A DNA stretch of 64,000 bases from Rubrobacter aplysinae (GCF_001029505.1 NZ_LEKH01000001.1:337648-401647), one strand, 5' to 3'; positions 1 to 9,271 are shown, counted from the first letter of the stretch. Program-made: numbers and translations. Notes: generated by a model from the sequence alone, not told the origin.

Positions 1-265
1 CGGGAGAGGCTGGCTCTGGGCACAAAAAAGGAGATGCTCTGGCGTGGCTTCCATGCCACCTGACATCTCGAAGGCTGTGGACGTATATCTCGATAAAGTA
101 GCCTACAGACTATATCGCACTCCGGGCTACAGTGTCGGGTAGAGGCCGTTACGCGCCGTGCGGTGGGTGTCTGGTGATCTGTTTATCGTCCGGGGAGGCC
201 GGGTAGTGCTATCAACGAGAGGGTAAGCAGATAGCTTAGAGAAGAGCTTAGAGAAGGAGTAGATC
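1..265. other. Leader region upstream of the PfpI gene; no gene seen
   Basis: No convincing coding sequence is visible here on either strand. The only structure is a perfect 12-base tandem duplication, AGCTTAGAGAAG, at 233-244 and 245-256. Its second copy runs into the ribosome-binding site (GAAGGAG, 253-259) of the gene starting at 266, so the duplication leaves two purine-rich tracts ahead of that start. Confidence 0.5.
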
Positions 266-838
266 ATGGCCAACGAACTCCAGGGCCGTAAGGTAGCCTT
301 TCTCGTCGCGCACGAGGGCGTGGAGCAGGTCGAGCTGACCGAGCCGTGGAAGGCCGTCAAGGACGCCGGCGCGGAGGTCGAGCTGGTCTCGAATCGCTCG
401 GGTGAGATCCAGGGCTTCAACCACCTGGACAAGGCCGACACCTTCCAGGTGGACCGTGAGGTATCCGGCGTGAGCTCCGACGATTACGATGCGCTCGTGC
501 TCCCCGGCGGCGTTGCGAACCCAGACATTCTCAGGGGCACGCCGGAGGCGGTGAGCTTCGTGAAGGGCTTCTTCGAGCAGGAGAAGCCGGTAGGGGCCAT
601 CTGTCACGCGCCGTGGACCCTCATCGAGGCCGACGTGCTGCGGGGCCGGACCCTGACCTCGTTCCCGAGCCTCCAGACCGACATCCGAAACGCCGGGGCG
701 ACCTGGGTGGACGAGGAGGTCCACACTGACAAGGGACTCGTCACCAGCCGCAACCCGGACGACCTCCCGGCCTTCTGCGACAAGATCGTGGAGGAGTTCG
801 AGGAGGGCAAGCACCCGGAGCAGGCCCGCAGCGCCTAG
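266..838 (+). CDS. DJ-1/PfpI family protein (YhbO/PfpI-like, type 1 glutamine amidotransferase fold)
   Basis: This 190-residue protein spans a complete DJ-1/PfpI domain. The nucleophile elbow is AICHAPW, with Cys113 followed by His114. The acidic partner lies in HEGVEQVEL near residue 20. Members of this family act as cytosolic proteases or as deglycases/glyoxalase-like stress proteins, and the sequence cannot decide between these activities. The ATG is set by GAAGGAG six bases upstream. The gene stands alone: a rho-independent terminator follows at 873-915 and the next operon has its own promoter. Likely role is stress protection against carbonyl or protein damage (inference). Confidence 0.85.
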   Translation: MANELQGRKVAFLVAHEGVEQVELTEPWKAVKDAGAEVELVSNRSGEIQGFNHLDKADTFQVDREVSGVSSDDYDALVLPGGVANPDILRGTPEAVSFVKGFFEQEKPVGAICHAPWTLIEADVLRGRTLTSFPSLQTDIRNAGATWVDEEVHTDKGLVTSRNPDDLPAFCDKIVEEFEEGKHPEQARSA

Positions 839-872
839 CCCGCCCTAACACTCCCGAGCCGTCACACCGCCC

Positions 873-915
873 ACGGAGGCTCCGTCCCGGACGGGGTCTC
901 CGTTTGTGTTTGTGT
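873..915 (+). terminator. Intrinsic terminator after the PfpI gene
   Basis: A nested hairpin has outer arms ACGGAG (873-878) and CTCCGT (898-903) and inner arms CCGTCC/GGACGG. It is followed by a T-rich run TTTGTGTTTGTGTT. It lies 35 bases past the stop codon. Confidence 0.7.
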
Positions 916-952
916 TGTGCTCGCGGCCGCTGTCCGGGCCGAGGTGATCGGC

Positions 953-958
953 TATTAT
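953..958 (+). promoter_or_regulatory. Candidate -10 box for the carotenoid gene pair
   Basis: TATTAT lies 28 bases before the TTG start at 987. This would give a short leader carrying the AGGGG ribosome-binding site. No clear -35 element is seen. Confidence 0.4.
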
Positions 959-986
959 CGGGCGGGAGTCGAGGGATAGGGGTGAT

Positions 987-2267
987 TTGCGGGCCGGAGA
1001 TCGAGCAAAAGACGTGGCAGTCCCGGAAGAGTCGGGGCCCCACCGGATGGAGATGCCTGACCCGCCGGATCCCGACGGCTCAAACTACGATTACATAATC
1101 CTCGGCGCGGGCTGCGCCGGGCTTACCCTCTGCTACCAGCTCCTGCGGCACGGCGTGACCGGCAGCATCCTCATCCTGGACCGCAAGACCGGGTTCCCCG
1201 ACGACCGCACCTGGTGTTTCTGGGACGTGGAGCCGACCCCCTTCTCGCATCTCGCCGATAAGCGCTGGCACTCCTGGGAGGTGCGGGCCGAAGGGCGCAG
1301 GGCGGTGACCGGCTCCGGGGACCATCCATATCTCTGCCTCTCGGGGGCGGACTTCTACGACGCCGCCGTCGCGTACATCTCGCGCCATCCCAACGTCCGG
1401 CTCGGGCTCGGAAAGGAGGCGGAGGTGGCCGCGGATGCGGATGGGCTCCGCTCGCCGAGGGTGCGCACGGCGGGCGGCGGCTACGAGGCGGGGGTGGTGC
1501 TGGACTGCCGCAGCCTTTCGCCCGGCTCTCCGGTCTTCGAGAAGGCCCACAAGGAGTCCCACTGGGTGCCGCAGAGGTTCGTCGGGCTGCGGGTCCGGAC
1601 GGACCGTCCCGTCTTCGACGCCTCGCGCTGCACGCTCATGGACTTCTGCGTGAGTCAGGAGAGGGGGCTGAGGTTCGCCTACGTGCTGCCGTTCTCCGAG
1701 GAGGAGGCGCTGGTGGAGAACGTATACCTCTCCTCGGCGGAGGTGTCTCAGGACGAGATGCGGTCCGAAGCCCTGGAGTATCTCGCCGAGGAGTACGGCG
1801 TCGGCGCGGGAGAGTACCAGACGCTCAAGGAGGAGAGCGGCTACATCCCGATGACCGACTACCGGTTCCCGCGCCGCGGGGAGCCGGGGGTATACAACGT
1901 CGGCATGGCCGGGGGCGAGACCCGGCCCTCGACGGGCTATACGTTCCTGCGCATCCAGCGTTACTGCGAGCGTCTGGCCCGGAGCCTGGCCCGGGGGGGA
2001 GGACCGCCGGAGCGGGGCGGACCCCGGCGCCACGAGGTGCTCGACGGGCTGTTCCTGAAGCTGATGCGGGAGCGCCCGGAGCTATGCCCGGAGCTGTACC
2101 TGCGGATGTTCGAGGGGGTGCCACCGGAGGCGATGGTGCGGTTTCTGACGGAGCGCAGCTCGCCGCTCGACGAGGCGCGCCTGATCCGGGCCCTCCCGAA
2201 GAGGCCTTTCGTGGGGCTGGCCGGACGCGCCTCCTTGGAGGGCCTCTCCCGCAGGCTCCGGGGCTAG
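987..2267 (+). CDS. crtY: Lycopene beta-cyclase (CrtY/CrtL family)
   Basis: This is a flavoprotein that cyclises the ends of lycopene to beta-ionone rings, giving beta-carotene. The N-terminal dinucleotide fold IILGAGCAGLTL lies near residue 40. The family motif DDRTWCFWD follows at about residue 73, and the C-terminal GGETRPSTGYTF matches the conserved cyclase segment. I place the start at TTG 987 because AGGGG precedes it closely. ATG 1047 is an alternative that would remove 20 poorly conserved residues. The next gene, a carotene-cleaving oxygenase, begins nine bases after the stop, so the two probably form an operon that makes retinal. The phytoene synthase and desaturase genes are not in this window. 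Confidence 0.88.
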   Translation: MRAGDRAKDVAVPEESGPHRMEMPDPPDPDGSNYDYIILGAGCAGLTLCYQLLRHGVTGSILILDRKTGFPDDRTWCFWDVEPTPFSHLADKRWHSWEVRAEGRRAVTGSGDHPYLCLSGADFYDAAVAYISRHPNVRLGLGKEAEVAADADGLRSPRVRTAGGGYEAGVVLDCRSLSPGSPVFEKAHKESHWVPQRFVGLRVRTDRPVFDASRCTLMDFCVSQERGLRFAYVLPFSEEEALVENVYLSSAEVSQDEMRSEALEYLAEEYGVGAGEYQTLKEESGYIPMTDYRFPRRGEPGVYNVGMAGGETRPSTGYTFLRIQRYCERLARSLARGGGPPERGGPRRHEVLDGLFLKLMRERPELCPELYLRMFEGVPPEAMVRFLTERSSPLDEARLIRALPKRPFVGLAGRASLEGLSRRLRG

Positions 2268-2276
2268 CACGCACGC

Positions 2277-3320
2277 TTGGGGCCTGCCGACTCGGGCACC
2301 CCCGCCGCGCGCCGCACCCTGCTACGCGGCATCGTCGTCCCCTCGTGGGTCGCACTCCTCGGGGTCACGCTGCCTTTCGCGCTGGGGTTCGAGATCCCGG
2401 ACGGGCTCGGCTGGGTGCAGTACGTCCCGTTCGCGGCCAGCCTCGTCCTGTTCGGGCTGCCCCACGGCGCCGCCGACCACCTGGTTCCCGGCCGCCTGAG
2501 CGGCAGGGGAGTCGGAGCGCGCTCGGTCGCCGGGGTGGTTGCGTTGTACCTCCTGCTCGGCGGGGCGTATCTCGCCCTGTGGACGGTATCCCCGCTCCTA
2601 TCTTTTACGCTTTTCATACTCTTTACCCTGTTCCACTGGGGGCAGGGTGACCTCTACTCTTCGAAGGCCCTGATCGGGGTCGGCGGCCCGCCGGTGGCGG
2701 CCGGGATACTGGTGCGGGGCGGGCTGCCGATGCTCGTGCCGCTGCTCGCGTTCCCGGCGGTGTACGCCGGGGTGGGAGAGAGCCTGGTCGGCCTCTTCGG
2801 CGGGTCCTACCCGGACCCGCTACCCGGCGGAGTCTCGCTGGCGCTACGGCTCTGCGGCGGGCTTGCGATGCTCGCCCTGGCTTTGCTGTATCTCCGGGGC
2901 GTGTACCGGCGTACCTCCAGCCTGCCCAGGCTCGCCGCCGAGGCGGGGGAGATCTCGCTGCTCGCGGCGTACTTCTCGGTGGTCCCCCCGATACTGGCGG
3001 TCGGGATCTACTTCTGCCTCTGGCACTCGCCCCGGCACATCGCGCGGCTGATGCTGCTGGACCCGGCCTCCGTGCGTTCGCTGGAGAACGGCGGCTTGGC
3101 GCCGGCCCTGCGGCGTTTCGCCCGGGACGCCGCGCCGCTTACGCTCGCTGCCCTGGTCTTGCTGGCCGTGCTGTACCTGTACGTCCCGTCCGGTCCCGGA
3201 GGCGCGTCCGGGCTTCTCGCAGGCTACCTGGTGCTCATCTCCACGCTTACGCTGCCGCACGTGGTGTTGGTTACCTGGATGGATCTCCGGCAGGGAGTCT
3301 GGGGGGCAAAAGACGCGTGA
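2277..3320 (+). CDS. blh: Brp/Blh-type beta-carotene 15,15'-dioxygenase (retinal synthesis)
   Basis: This 347-residue multi-pass membrane protein belongs to the Brp/Blh family, which splits beta-carotene centrally into two retinals using non-haem iron. The conserved histidine motifs are all present: GLPHGAADHLV near residue 62, FHWGQGDLY near 120, and WHSPRHIAR near 250. The start is TTG with no strong ribosome-binding site, nine bases after the cyclase stop, so translation is probably coupled. In other bacteria such pairs supply the chromophore of a rhodopsin. No opsin gene lies within this window, so the user of the retinal is elsewhere or absent. Confidence 0.88.
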   Translation: MGPADSGTPAARRTLLRGIVVPSWVALLGVTLPFALGFEIPDGLGWVQYVPFAASLVLFGLPHGAADHLVPGRLSGRGVGARSVAGVVALYLLLGGAYLALWTVSPLLSFTLFILFTLFHWGQGDLYSSKALIGVGGPPVAAGILVRGGLPMLVPLLAFPAVYAGVGESLVGLFGGSYPDPLPGGVSLALRLCGGLAMLALALLYLRGVYRRTSSLPRLAAEAGEISLLAAYFSVVPPILAVGIYFCLWHSPRHIARLMLLDPASVRSLENGGLAPALRRFARDAAPLTLAALVLLAVLYLYVPSGPGGASGLLAGYLVLISTLTLPHVVLVTWMDLRQGVWGAKDA

Positions 3321-3343
3321 CGCGCTCGAGACGCCATCTGGGT

Positions 3344-3349
3344 TAGACT
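3344..3349 (+). promoter_or_regulatory. -10 box TAGACT for a leaderless start at 3356
   Basis: TAGACT ends six bases before the GTG start codon. Transcription would begin at or next to the first base of the codon. No ribosome-binding site is present. Confidence 0.6.
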
Positions 3350-3355
3350 CCGCGC

Positions 3356-3934
3356 GTGGAGACATACGCCCACGCGTTCTTTACCTGGGCCCTGGCCAAG
3401 CACGGACTCGGGGCTGGCAGGCCGGCGGCTATCTCCGGCGCGGTCGGGAGCGTGATCCCGGACCTGCCCTCGTTCGCCGGCGCGGCGTACTTTACCGGTG
3501 CGGGTTACTTCCGCGAGGGCTGGTCCGCTATGGGCTCCGAGGAGATGCTGGACGCCATCTACTTTACCGGCCCGTTCGGCGGGACCGGGTCCGCGCTCCA
3601 CTCGCTCGTCCTGCCGGCGGCGCTACTCGCGCTCTACGCGCTGCTCCGACTCGTCACGTCCGACACGGTGGACGCACGTCACGTCCTGCTGTGGTTCCTG
3701 GTCGGCTGGGCCGGACACACGGTCGCGGATTTTCTGACCCACGTAAACGATACCCGGCCGCTTTTCTGGCCGATCTCGGGCTGGGAGTGGTCCAGCCCGG
3801 TCTCCTACTACGACGACGACTACTACGGTCGGCAGTTCTTCGCCATCGAGCACGGGGCAATAATCGTCACGATGGTCCTGCTCCTGTTCAAGAGGCTCAG
3901 ACGCCGGAAGGGCGGCGTCGAGCCCGACGGCTAG
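3356..3934 (+). CDS. YdjM/DUF457-like membrane-bound metal-dependent hydrolase-like protein
   Basis: This 192-residue membrane protein has histidines and aspartates arranged as in the YdjM/DUF457 and phospholipase-C-like membrane families. These are METYAHAFFTWAL at the N-terminus, VIPDLP near residue 38, ALHSLVLPA near 80, and WAGHTVADFLTHVND near 118. About four hydrophobic segments alternate with these motifs. No enzyme activity has been settled for the family, so I do not assign one. The GTG start lies six bases after a -10 box, suggesting a leaderless mRNA. It converges on the pterin dehydratase gene with only six bases between their stop codons. Confidence 0.65.
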   Translation: METYAHAFFTWALAKHGLGAGRPAAISGAVGSVIPDLPSFAGAAYFTGAGYFREGWSAMGSEEMLDAIYFTGPFGGTGSALHSLVLPAALLALYALLRLVTSDTVDARHVLLWFLVGWAGHTVADFLTHVNDTRPLFWPISGWEWSSPVSYYDDDYYGRQFFAIEHGAIIVTMVLLLFKRLRRRKGGVEPDG

Positions 3935-3940
3935 GGTGCG

Positions 3941-4276
3941 TTAGATGCGGTCCACCTTCGCGGCGAAGACGAAGTCGCTCTGGGTCAGGCCGTCTATCTT
4001 GTGGGTCCAGACCTCTAGCTCGACGTGGCCCCAGCCGAAATGTATCTCCGGGTGGTGGCCCTGCTCCTCGGCAAGCTCGCCGACGCCGTTCACGAAGTCC
4101 AGCGCCTCGCGGAAATTCCTGAAACCGAAGCCGCGCCGCAGGTGGTGATCCTCCACGACCTCCCAGTCCGGTAGCTGCGGCGAGAGCTGTGCTATCTCCC
4201 CGGACTGCATCGGCGGGGTGTCCGACCTGCACGCCTCGCAGGTCCTGCTCGCCAGCTCCGAGCCCTGTTCGGACAT
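3941..4276 (-). CDS. phhB: 4a-hydroxytetrahydrobiopterin dehydratase (pterin carbinolamine dehydratase)
   Basis: This 111-residue cytosolic enzyme dehydrates 4a-hydroxytetrahydropterin, recycling the cofactor of aromatic amino acid hydroxylases. The signature EEQGHHPEIHFGWGHVELE (about residues 69-87) carries the catalytic HHP and the later His. The C-terminal ITHK-like strand is seen as WTHKIDGLT. Length is normal for the family, with a slightly long Cys-containing N-terminus. ATG 4276 is preceded by AGAGGAGG. A palindrome sits at the predicted transcription start (4293-4307). No phenylalanine hydroxylase is present in the window, so it may serve another pterin role or a distant gene. Confidence 0.92.
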   Translation of the reverse strand: MSEQGSELASRTCEACRSDTPPMQSGEIAQLSPQLPDWEVVEDHHLRRGFGFRNFREALDFVNGVGELAEEQGHHPEIHFGWGHVELEVWTHKIDGLTQSDFVFAAKVDRI

Positions 4277-4292
4277 TCCGTGCCTCCTCTGA

Positions 4293-4312
4293 TCGTCTCT
4301 GAGACGAGTCTA
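4293..4312 (-). promoter_or_regulatory. Promoter -10 and 15-base palindromic operator of phhB
   Basis: On the minus strand the -10 box TAGACT covers 4312-4307. The expected start of transcription falls in the centre of TCGTCTCTGAGACGA (4293-4307), a perfect palindrome with one central base. This position would suit a repressor. Confidence 0.5.
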
Positions 4313-4381
4313 GCAGACCACCTCGCCTCTCTCGTATGGTCTACAAGCGGCCCGCTAACCGCCTGAGCCCGGCTTGTTTCT

Positions 4382-7300
4382 TTAGCTCGTTCCTTTAGCC
4401 TCCTCAGCCGTCTCCGGAACGCCGGAGGTGGTAGAGAGGTTGCGGATCTCCCTTAAAGCCACCGATAGTGTGGACAGGTCGAAGACGCCGCCGTTTCGGA
4501 TGTCCGAGAGCATCCCGATCGCCCGGGCCGCCGGCGCGCTGCGGGCCTCGATCCAGGCCTCCACCGCGTCTGCGGCGCTCTCGTCCTCCTCGCCGCTCGT
4601 AGAGCGCAGCACCTCGGCGGTTAGTGAGATCTGCTGACTGTACAGGTCGTCGCGCAGGGCGGCGCGGGCCAGGGTCTGCCAGCGGTCCTGGCGGGGCAGG
4701 GCGTCTATGCGCTCCCTCAGCCAGTGCAGCCACAGGCGATCTCCAGCGGTGAAGTACACCGCCGCCACCTCCGAGACGGCTCGGCCGGTGGACGTCGCCA
4801 CGTCCACGATGTCCAGGGCCGAGAACAGGGAGTTCAGCGAGACGATCCGGCGCGCGAGCTCCTCGGGCACGCCGTCGCCGGTCAGCGCCTCAACGGAGCG
4901 TTCCAGCGCCTCGCGGTCGGCCTCCAGCAGCAGCTTCGGCAGCTCTTCCGTAAGCTCCTGCGCCCCGGGCGCGAAGTGCTCGACCGTCTCCGCTATATCC
5001 ATCGGGGGACGCCGGTTGCGGAGCAGCCACCGGGTAGCCCGCTCCAGGAGCCGCCTCACGTCCAGGAGCATCCTGGTCTGGGTCTCCGCCGGGACCCGCG
5101 CGTCGAGCTCCTCTATATCCGCCCATATCCGCCGCATCCCGAATACCTCGCGGGCCACGGTGTATGAGCGGGCGATCTCCGGCGCTGAGGCCCCGTTCTC
5201 CTCGGATAACCGGAACGCGAACGTGCTGCCGGCCCGGTTCACCAGGCTGTTTACGACCTGCGTGGCGACCAGCTCGCGCGACAGCCGGTGCTCCCGCATC
5301 TCCTCCTCGTAACGGTCCTCCAGCGGTGAGGGGAAATAACGCTCGAGCTCCCGTGATAGGTACGGGTCCTCCGGGAGATCGGAGTCCAGCAACTCCTCGT
5401 ACAGCGTTATCTTGGAATACGACAATAATATGGCCAGCTCGGGGGCCGTAAGCCCGGTGCCGTCCGACTTGCGCTCGCCGAACTCCTCGTCGCCGGGGAG
5501 GTTTTCGAGGCTGCGGTCGAGGCGACCCTGGCTCTCCAGCTCGCGGATGTAGCGGGCGTGTACGCCGGCCATCGAGGCCGACTGGGCAAGAGAGTTGCTT
5601 ATGGCGCGGGTCTGGAGATAGTTGTCGCGGAGGACCAGCTCGGCGACCTCCTCGGTCATCTCGGAGAGCAGGCGGTCGCGTTGCTTGACGGTCATCTCGC
5701 CGGCGGCGACGACCTGGCCGAGCAGTATCTTTATGTTTACCTCGTGGTCCGAGCAGTCCACGCCGGCGGAGTTGTCTATGGCGTCGGTGTAGATCCTGCC
5801 GCCCGAGAGCGCGAACTGTATCCGGCCCTGCTGGGTGAAGCCGAGGTTGCCGCCCTCGCCGACCACCCGGCAGCGCAGGTCCCGGCCGTCCACGCGCACG
5901 GCGTCGTTGCCCTTGTCGCCGACCTCGGCGTGGGTCTCCGCGGAGGACTTCACGTAGGTGCCGATGCCGCCGTTCCAGAACAGGTCGGAGGGGGCCGAGA
6001 TCAGGGCCCGGATCACCTCGTTCGGTGCCAGGCTGTCCGCCTCTACGTCCAGGAGCTCCTTTATCTGCCGTGAGAGCTGGACGGACTTGGCGTCGCGGGA
6101 GAACACGCCGCCGCCCTCGGAGATGAGCGACTCGTCGTAGTCGCCCCACGACGAGCGGGGGAGATTGAAGAGCCTCTCGCGCTCGGCGTAGCTCTGCTCC
6201 GGATCGGGGTCCGGGTCGAGGAAGATGTGGCGGTGGTTGAACGCGCCGACGAGCTTTATGTGGCGCGAGAGCAGCATGCCGTTGCCGAACACGTCTCCGG
6301 CCATGTCGCCGACGCCGACGACGGTAAAGTCCTCGTTCTGTACGTCGGTGCCGAGCTCGCGGAAGTGGCGTTTTACGGACTCCCACGCGCCACGAGCCGT
6401 GATGCCCATGGACTTGTGGTCGTAGCCCGATGAGCCGCCCGAGGCGAACGCGTCGCCGAGCCAGAAGCCGCGCTCCACGGAGATCTCGTTCGCTATATCC
6501 GAGAAGGTGGCGGTGCCCTTGTCGGCTGCGGCCACGATGTAGGTGTCGTCGGAGTCGTGGCGCACGGCGGCGGGCGGGGGGACCGTCTCGCCGTCTTCGA
6601 GATTGTCGGTGAGGTCGAGCATGCCCCGGATCAGGGTCCGGTAGCACTCCACGCCCTCGTTCATCACGGCCTCGCGGTCGGAGGCGGGCGGCGGGTTCTT
6701 GACCACGAAGCCGCCCTTCGCTCCGACGGGCACGATCACGGCGTTCTTGACCATCTGGGCCTTCATGAGGTCGAGTATCTCGGTACGGAAATCCTCTCTC
6801 CTGTCAGACCAGCGGATGCCGCCGCGGGCGACCCGGCCGCCGCGCAGGTGGACGCCCTCCATGCGCGGGGAGTAGACGAAGATCTCGTACATCGGCCTCG
6901 GCTTCGGGAGCTCGGGCAGCTTCTGGGGGTCGAGCTTGAAGGAGAGGTAGCCCTTTGGCTCGCCGTCCTCATTGGTCTGGTAGTAGTTGGTGCGCAGGGT
7001 AGCCTGTATGGCGGTCAGCAGGCTGCGCAGGATACGGTCCTCGTCGAGGCTAGTGACATTTTCGAGGGAGGCCTCTATGCCGGACTCCAGACGCTCCGTA
7101 ACCGCAGGGCCGCCGTTCGAGTTGCGGGCGGGGTCGAAGCGCGCCTGGAAGAGCCGGACGAGGCTGCGGGCTATCTCGGGGTTGTAGGCGAGGGTCTCCT
7201 CGACGTAGCTCTGGGAGAAGGCTCCGCCGCCCTGGCGCAGGTAGCGGTGGTAGGCGCGCAGGATGGACGCCTCGCGCCACGTCAGCCGCGCCCCGAGGAC

Positions 7301-9271
7301 GAGGCGGTTGAAGCCGTCGTTCTCGATCTCGCCTTGCCAGGCGCGGGCGAAGGCTTCCTGAAAGATCTCCTGGATCTCTCCCGTCTGGAGCTGCCCCTCG
7401 GCCTCGTAGGAGAGTCCGAAGTCGTAGATCCAGACCGGCACCCGGCCCTCGGCCTCGATGCGGTAGGGCCGCTGGTCCACGACCTCCACGCCCATGTCCT
7501 CCAGCAGCGGCAAAACCTCCGAGAGCGAGACCTGCTCGCCACGCCGGAAGAGCTTGAAGCGCAGGAAGTCCTCCGGGGCTTCGAGAGGATGGTAGAGGCC
7601 CATGCCGAGATCCTCTTCGGAGGCCAGATCCTCGATGCGTCCGATGTCGGTGACGGCGGTGCGGACCAGGAAGTCCTCGCGGTAGCCGGCCGGGAACGCG
7701 TCGCGGTACAGCCCGAAGAGCTCCACTCCCTTCTCCTCGCCCCGGCGCTCTATGAGGGCCCGGTGCAGGTTATCCGCCCAGGAGCGCGAGGCCTCGAAGA
7801 TCCGGCCCTCCAGCTCGCGGGCGTCGTACTCCGGGGGCTCGGAGCCGTCCGGGGAGTCCGTGAGCTCCGTGGGGTCCGTGTGGACCACGAAGTGGAGCCG
7901 GGCCAGCACCGACTCCGAGAGGTGGACCGTGGACTCCACGTCCGAGCCGTCGAGGGCGCGGCGCAGGATCTCCTGTATCCGGTGCCGGACGGCGGTGTCG
8001 TAGCGGTCGCGGGGGACGTACACCAGGCACGAGAAGAACCTGCCGTACAGGTCGCGCCGCACGAAGAGCCTGACGCGCTGGCGCTCCTGGAGGTGGAGGA
8101 TGCCGGTCGAGATCTCGTACAGCTCGTCGGCCGGGGTCTGGAAGAGCTCGTCGCGGGGGTAGGACTCGAAGATCTCCACGAGCGCCTTCTCATAGTGGCT
8201 GCCCGGCGGCAGGGCGGCGTTTTCGAGCACCCGGTCTATCTTGCGGCGTACCAGCGGGATGTTCCGGGGGTCGGTGCTGTAGGCCGACGAGGTGTACAGC
8301 CCCAGAAAACGCCGCTCGCCGGTAACGTTTCCCTCTGCGTCGAAGCGCTTGACGCCCACGTAGTCCAGGTAGGCCGGACGGTGGACCGTGGAGCGGGAGT
8401 TGGCCTTGGTGAGGTTCAACAGGTAGGGTTCCCGCGCCAGCCGCCGCACCTCGGGCGGGAGCTGGGCGAAGCTGTTTGAGAAATCCTTGTCCTCGTCCTG
8501 GCGCAGTATGCCGAGCCCGGAACCCTCGACCTGACGCAGGGCATCCTCTCCTTCTACCTCTACGAGGTCGTAGTCCCGGTATCCGAGGAAGGTGAAGTGG
8601 TCGTTCTCCATCCACTCCAGAAACTCCCGGGACTCCTCTTGCTGGTCGGTGTCCACGGGCAGCGACCCCTCCGGGAGGCCGGAGACGATCTCGCGCACCC
8701 GCTCGCGCATCGCGGACCAGTCCTCCACGGCGACCCTTACCTGGCCGAGCACCCGTTCGAGGTTGTCCCGGAGCTCGTCGAGCACCCCGGCCTCGGAGTG
8801 CTGATCCACCTCGACGTGCATCACCGACTCCGGTACACCCCGCTCCGACTCGGGCGGCAGCACTTCCTCTAGACGGCCGGACTCGTCGCGCACGACGCGC
8901 ACTACCGGGTGCATCATGAGGTGTATAGAGTAGCCCAGGCGGTTGAGCTCCATGCCGACCGAGTCCACCAGAAACGGCATGTCGTCCACGACCACCTCTA
9001 TGACGGTGTGGCTGGATTGCCAGCCGTGCTCCTCGTAGTGCGGGGTGTAGACGCGCACCTTCGTCTGTGCGGGTGCCCGGCAGGAGGCCAGGTTCCAGTG
9101 CGACAGTGCGGCTCCGTAGAGGTCCACCGCCGGCCGGCCGGCGAGATCCTCCTCCGAAACCCAGCCATAGTAGAGCTCCGCGAACTCCTCGAACCGCGAC
9201 GCGTGATCCTCCTCCAGCCGCCGCCGCGCCCGCTCAGTGACACCCTCTATTAGCCCGGCCCTGTCGGTCAT
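4382..9271 (-). CDS. NAD-specific glutamate dehydrogenase, large 180-kDa class
   Basis: This 1629-residue enzyme oxidatively deaminates glutamate to 2-oxoglutarate and ammonium with NAD+. It belongs to the large GDH class first characterised in Streptomyces. A long N-terminal regulatory half (ACT-like segments) precedes the catalytic core. The core shows KAQMVKNAVIVPVGAKGG (near residue 850), the DKGTATFSDIAN segment, and GVGDMAGDVFGNGM for NAD binding. The reading frame continues 64 codons upstream, but ATG 9271 is preceded by AGAGGAG at ideal spacing and begins with a typical N-terminus, so I use it. It is monocistronic and about three times longer than ordinary hexameric GDH. The direction is probably catabolic, allowing growth on amino acids (family knowledge). 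Confidence 0.93.
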   Translation of the reverse strand: MTDRAGLIEGVTERARRRLEEDHASRFEEFAELYYGWVSEEDLAGRPAVDLYGAALSHWNLASCRAPAQTKVRVYTPHYEEHGWQSSHTVIEVVVDDMPFLVDSVGMELNRLGYSIHLMMHPVVRVVRDESGRLEEVLPPESERGVPESVMHVEVDQHSEAGVLDELRDNLERVLGQVRVAVEDWSAMRERVREIVSGLPEGSLPVDTDQQEESREFLEWMENDHFTFLGYRDYDLVEVEGEDALRQVEGSGLGILRQDEDKDFSNSFAQLPPEVRRLAREPYLLNLTKANSRSTVHRPAYLDYVGVKRFDAEGNVTGERRFLGLYTSSAYSTDPRNIPLVRRKIDRVLENAALPPGSHYEKALVEIFESYPRDELFQTPADELYEISTGILHLQERQRVRLFVRRDLYGRFFSCLVYVPRDRYDTAVRHRIQEILRRALDGSDVESTVHLSESVLARLHFVVHTDPTELTDSPDGSEPPEYDARELEGRIFEASRSWADNLHRALIERRGEEKGVELFGLYRDAFPAGYREDFLVRTAVTDIGRIEDLASEEDLGMGLYHPLEAPEDFLRFKLFRRGEQVSLSEVLPLLEDMGVEVVDQRPYRIEAEGRVPVWIYDFGLSYEAEGQLQTGEIQEIFQEAFARAWQGEIENDGFNRLVLGARLTWREASILRAYHRYLRQGGGAFSQSYVEETLAYNPEIARSLVRLFQARFDPARNSNGGPAVTERLESGIEASLENVTSLDEDRILRSLLTAIQATLRTNYYQTNEDGEPKGYLSFKLDPQKLPELPKPRPMYEIFVYSPRMEGVHLRGGRVARGGIRWSDRREDFRTEILDLMKAQMVKNAVIVPVGAKGGFVVKNPPPASDREAVMNEGVECYRTLIRGMLDLTDNLEDGETVPPPAAVRHDSDDTYIVAAADKGTATFSDIANEISVERGFWLGDAFASGGSSGYDHKSMGITARGAWESVKRHFRELGTDVQNEDFTVVGVGDMAGDVFGNGMLLSRHIKLVGAFNHRHIFLDPDPDPEQSYAERERLFNLPRSSWGDYDESLISEGGGVFSRDAKSVQLSRQIKELLDVEADSLAPNEVIRALISAPSDLFWNGGIGTYVKSSAETHAEVGDKGNDAVRVDGRDLRCRVVGEGGNLGFTQQGRIQFALSGGRIYTDAIDNSAGVDCSDHEVNIKILLGQVVAAGEMTVKQRDRLLSEMTEEVAELVLRDNYLQTRAISNSLAQSASMAGVHARYIRELESQGRLDRSLENLPGDEEFGERKSDGTGLTAPELAILLSYSKITLYEELLDSDLPEDPYLSRELERYFPSPLEDRYEEEMREHRLSRELVATQVVNSLVNRAGSTFAFRLSEENGASAPEIARSYTVAREVFGMRRIWADIEELDARVPAETQTRMLLDVRRLLERATRWLLRNRRPPMDIAETVEHFAPGAQELTEELPKLLLEADREALERSVEALTGDGVPEELARRIVSLNSLFSALDIVDVATSTGRAVSEVAAVYFTAGDRLWLHWLRERIDALPRQDRWQTLARAALRDDLYSQQISLTAEVLRSTSGEEDESAADAVEAWIEARSAPAARAIGMLSDIRNGGVFDLSTLSVALREIRNLSTTSGVPETAEEAKGTS

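Noticed and set aside
6557..8479. 640-residue open frame opposite the NAD-GDH gene
   Set aside because: This is a high-G+C antisense shadow. The composition is repetitive (Val/Gly/Arg/Leu), and the opposite strand has clear GDH motifs.
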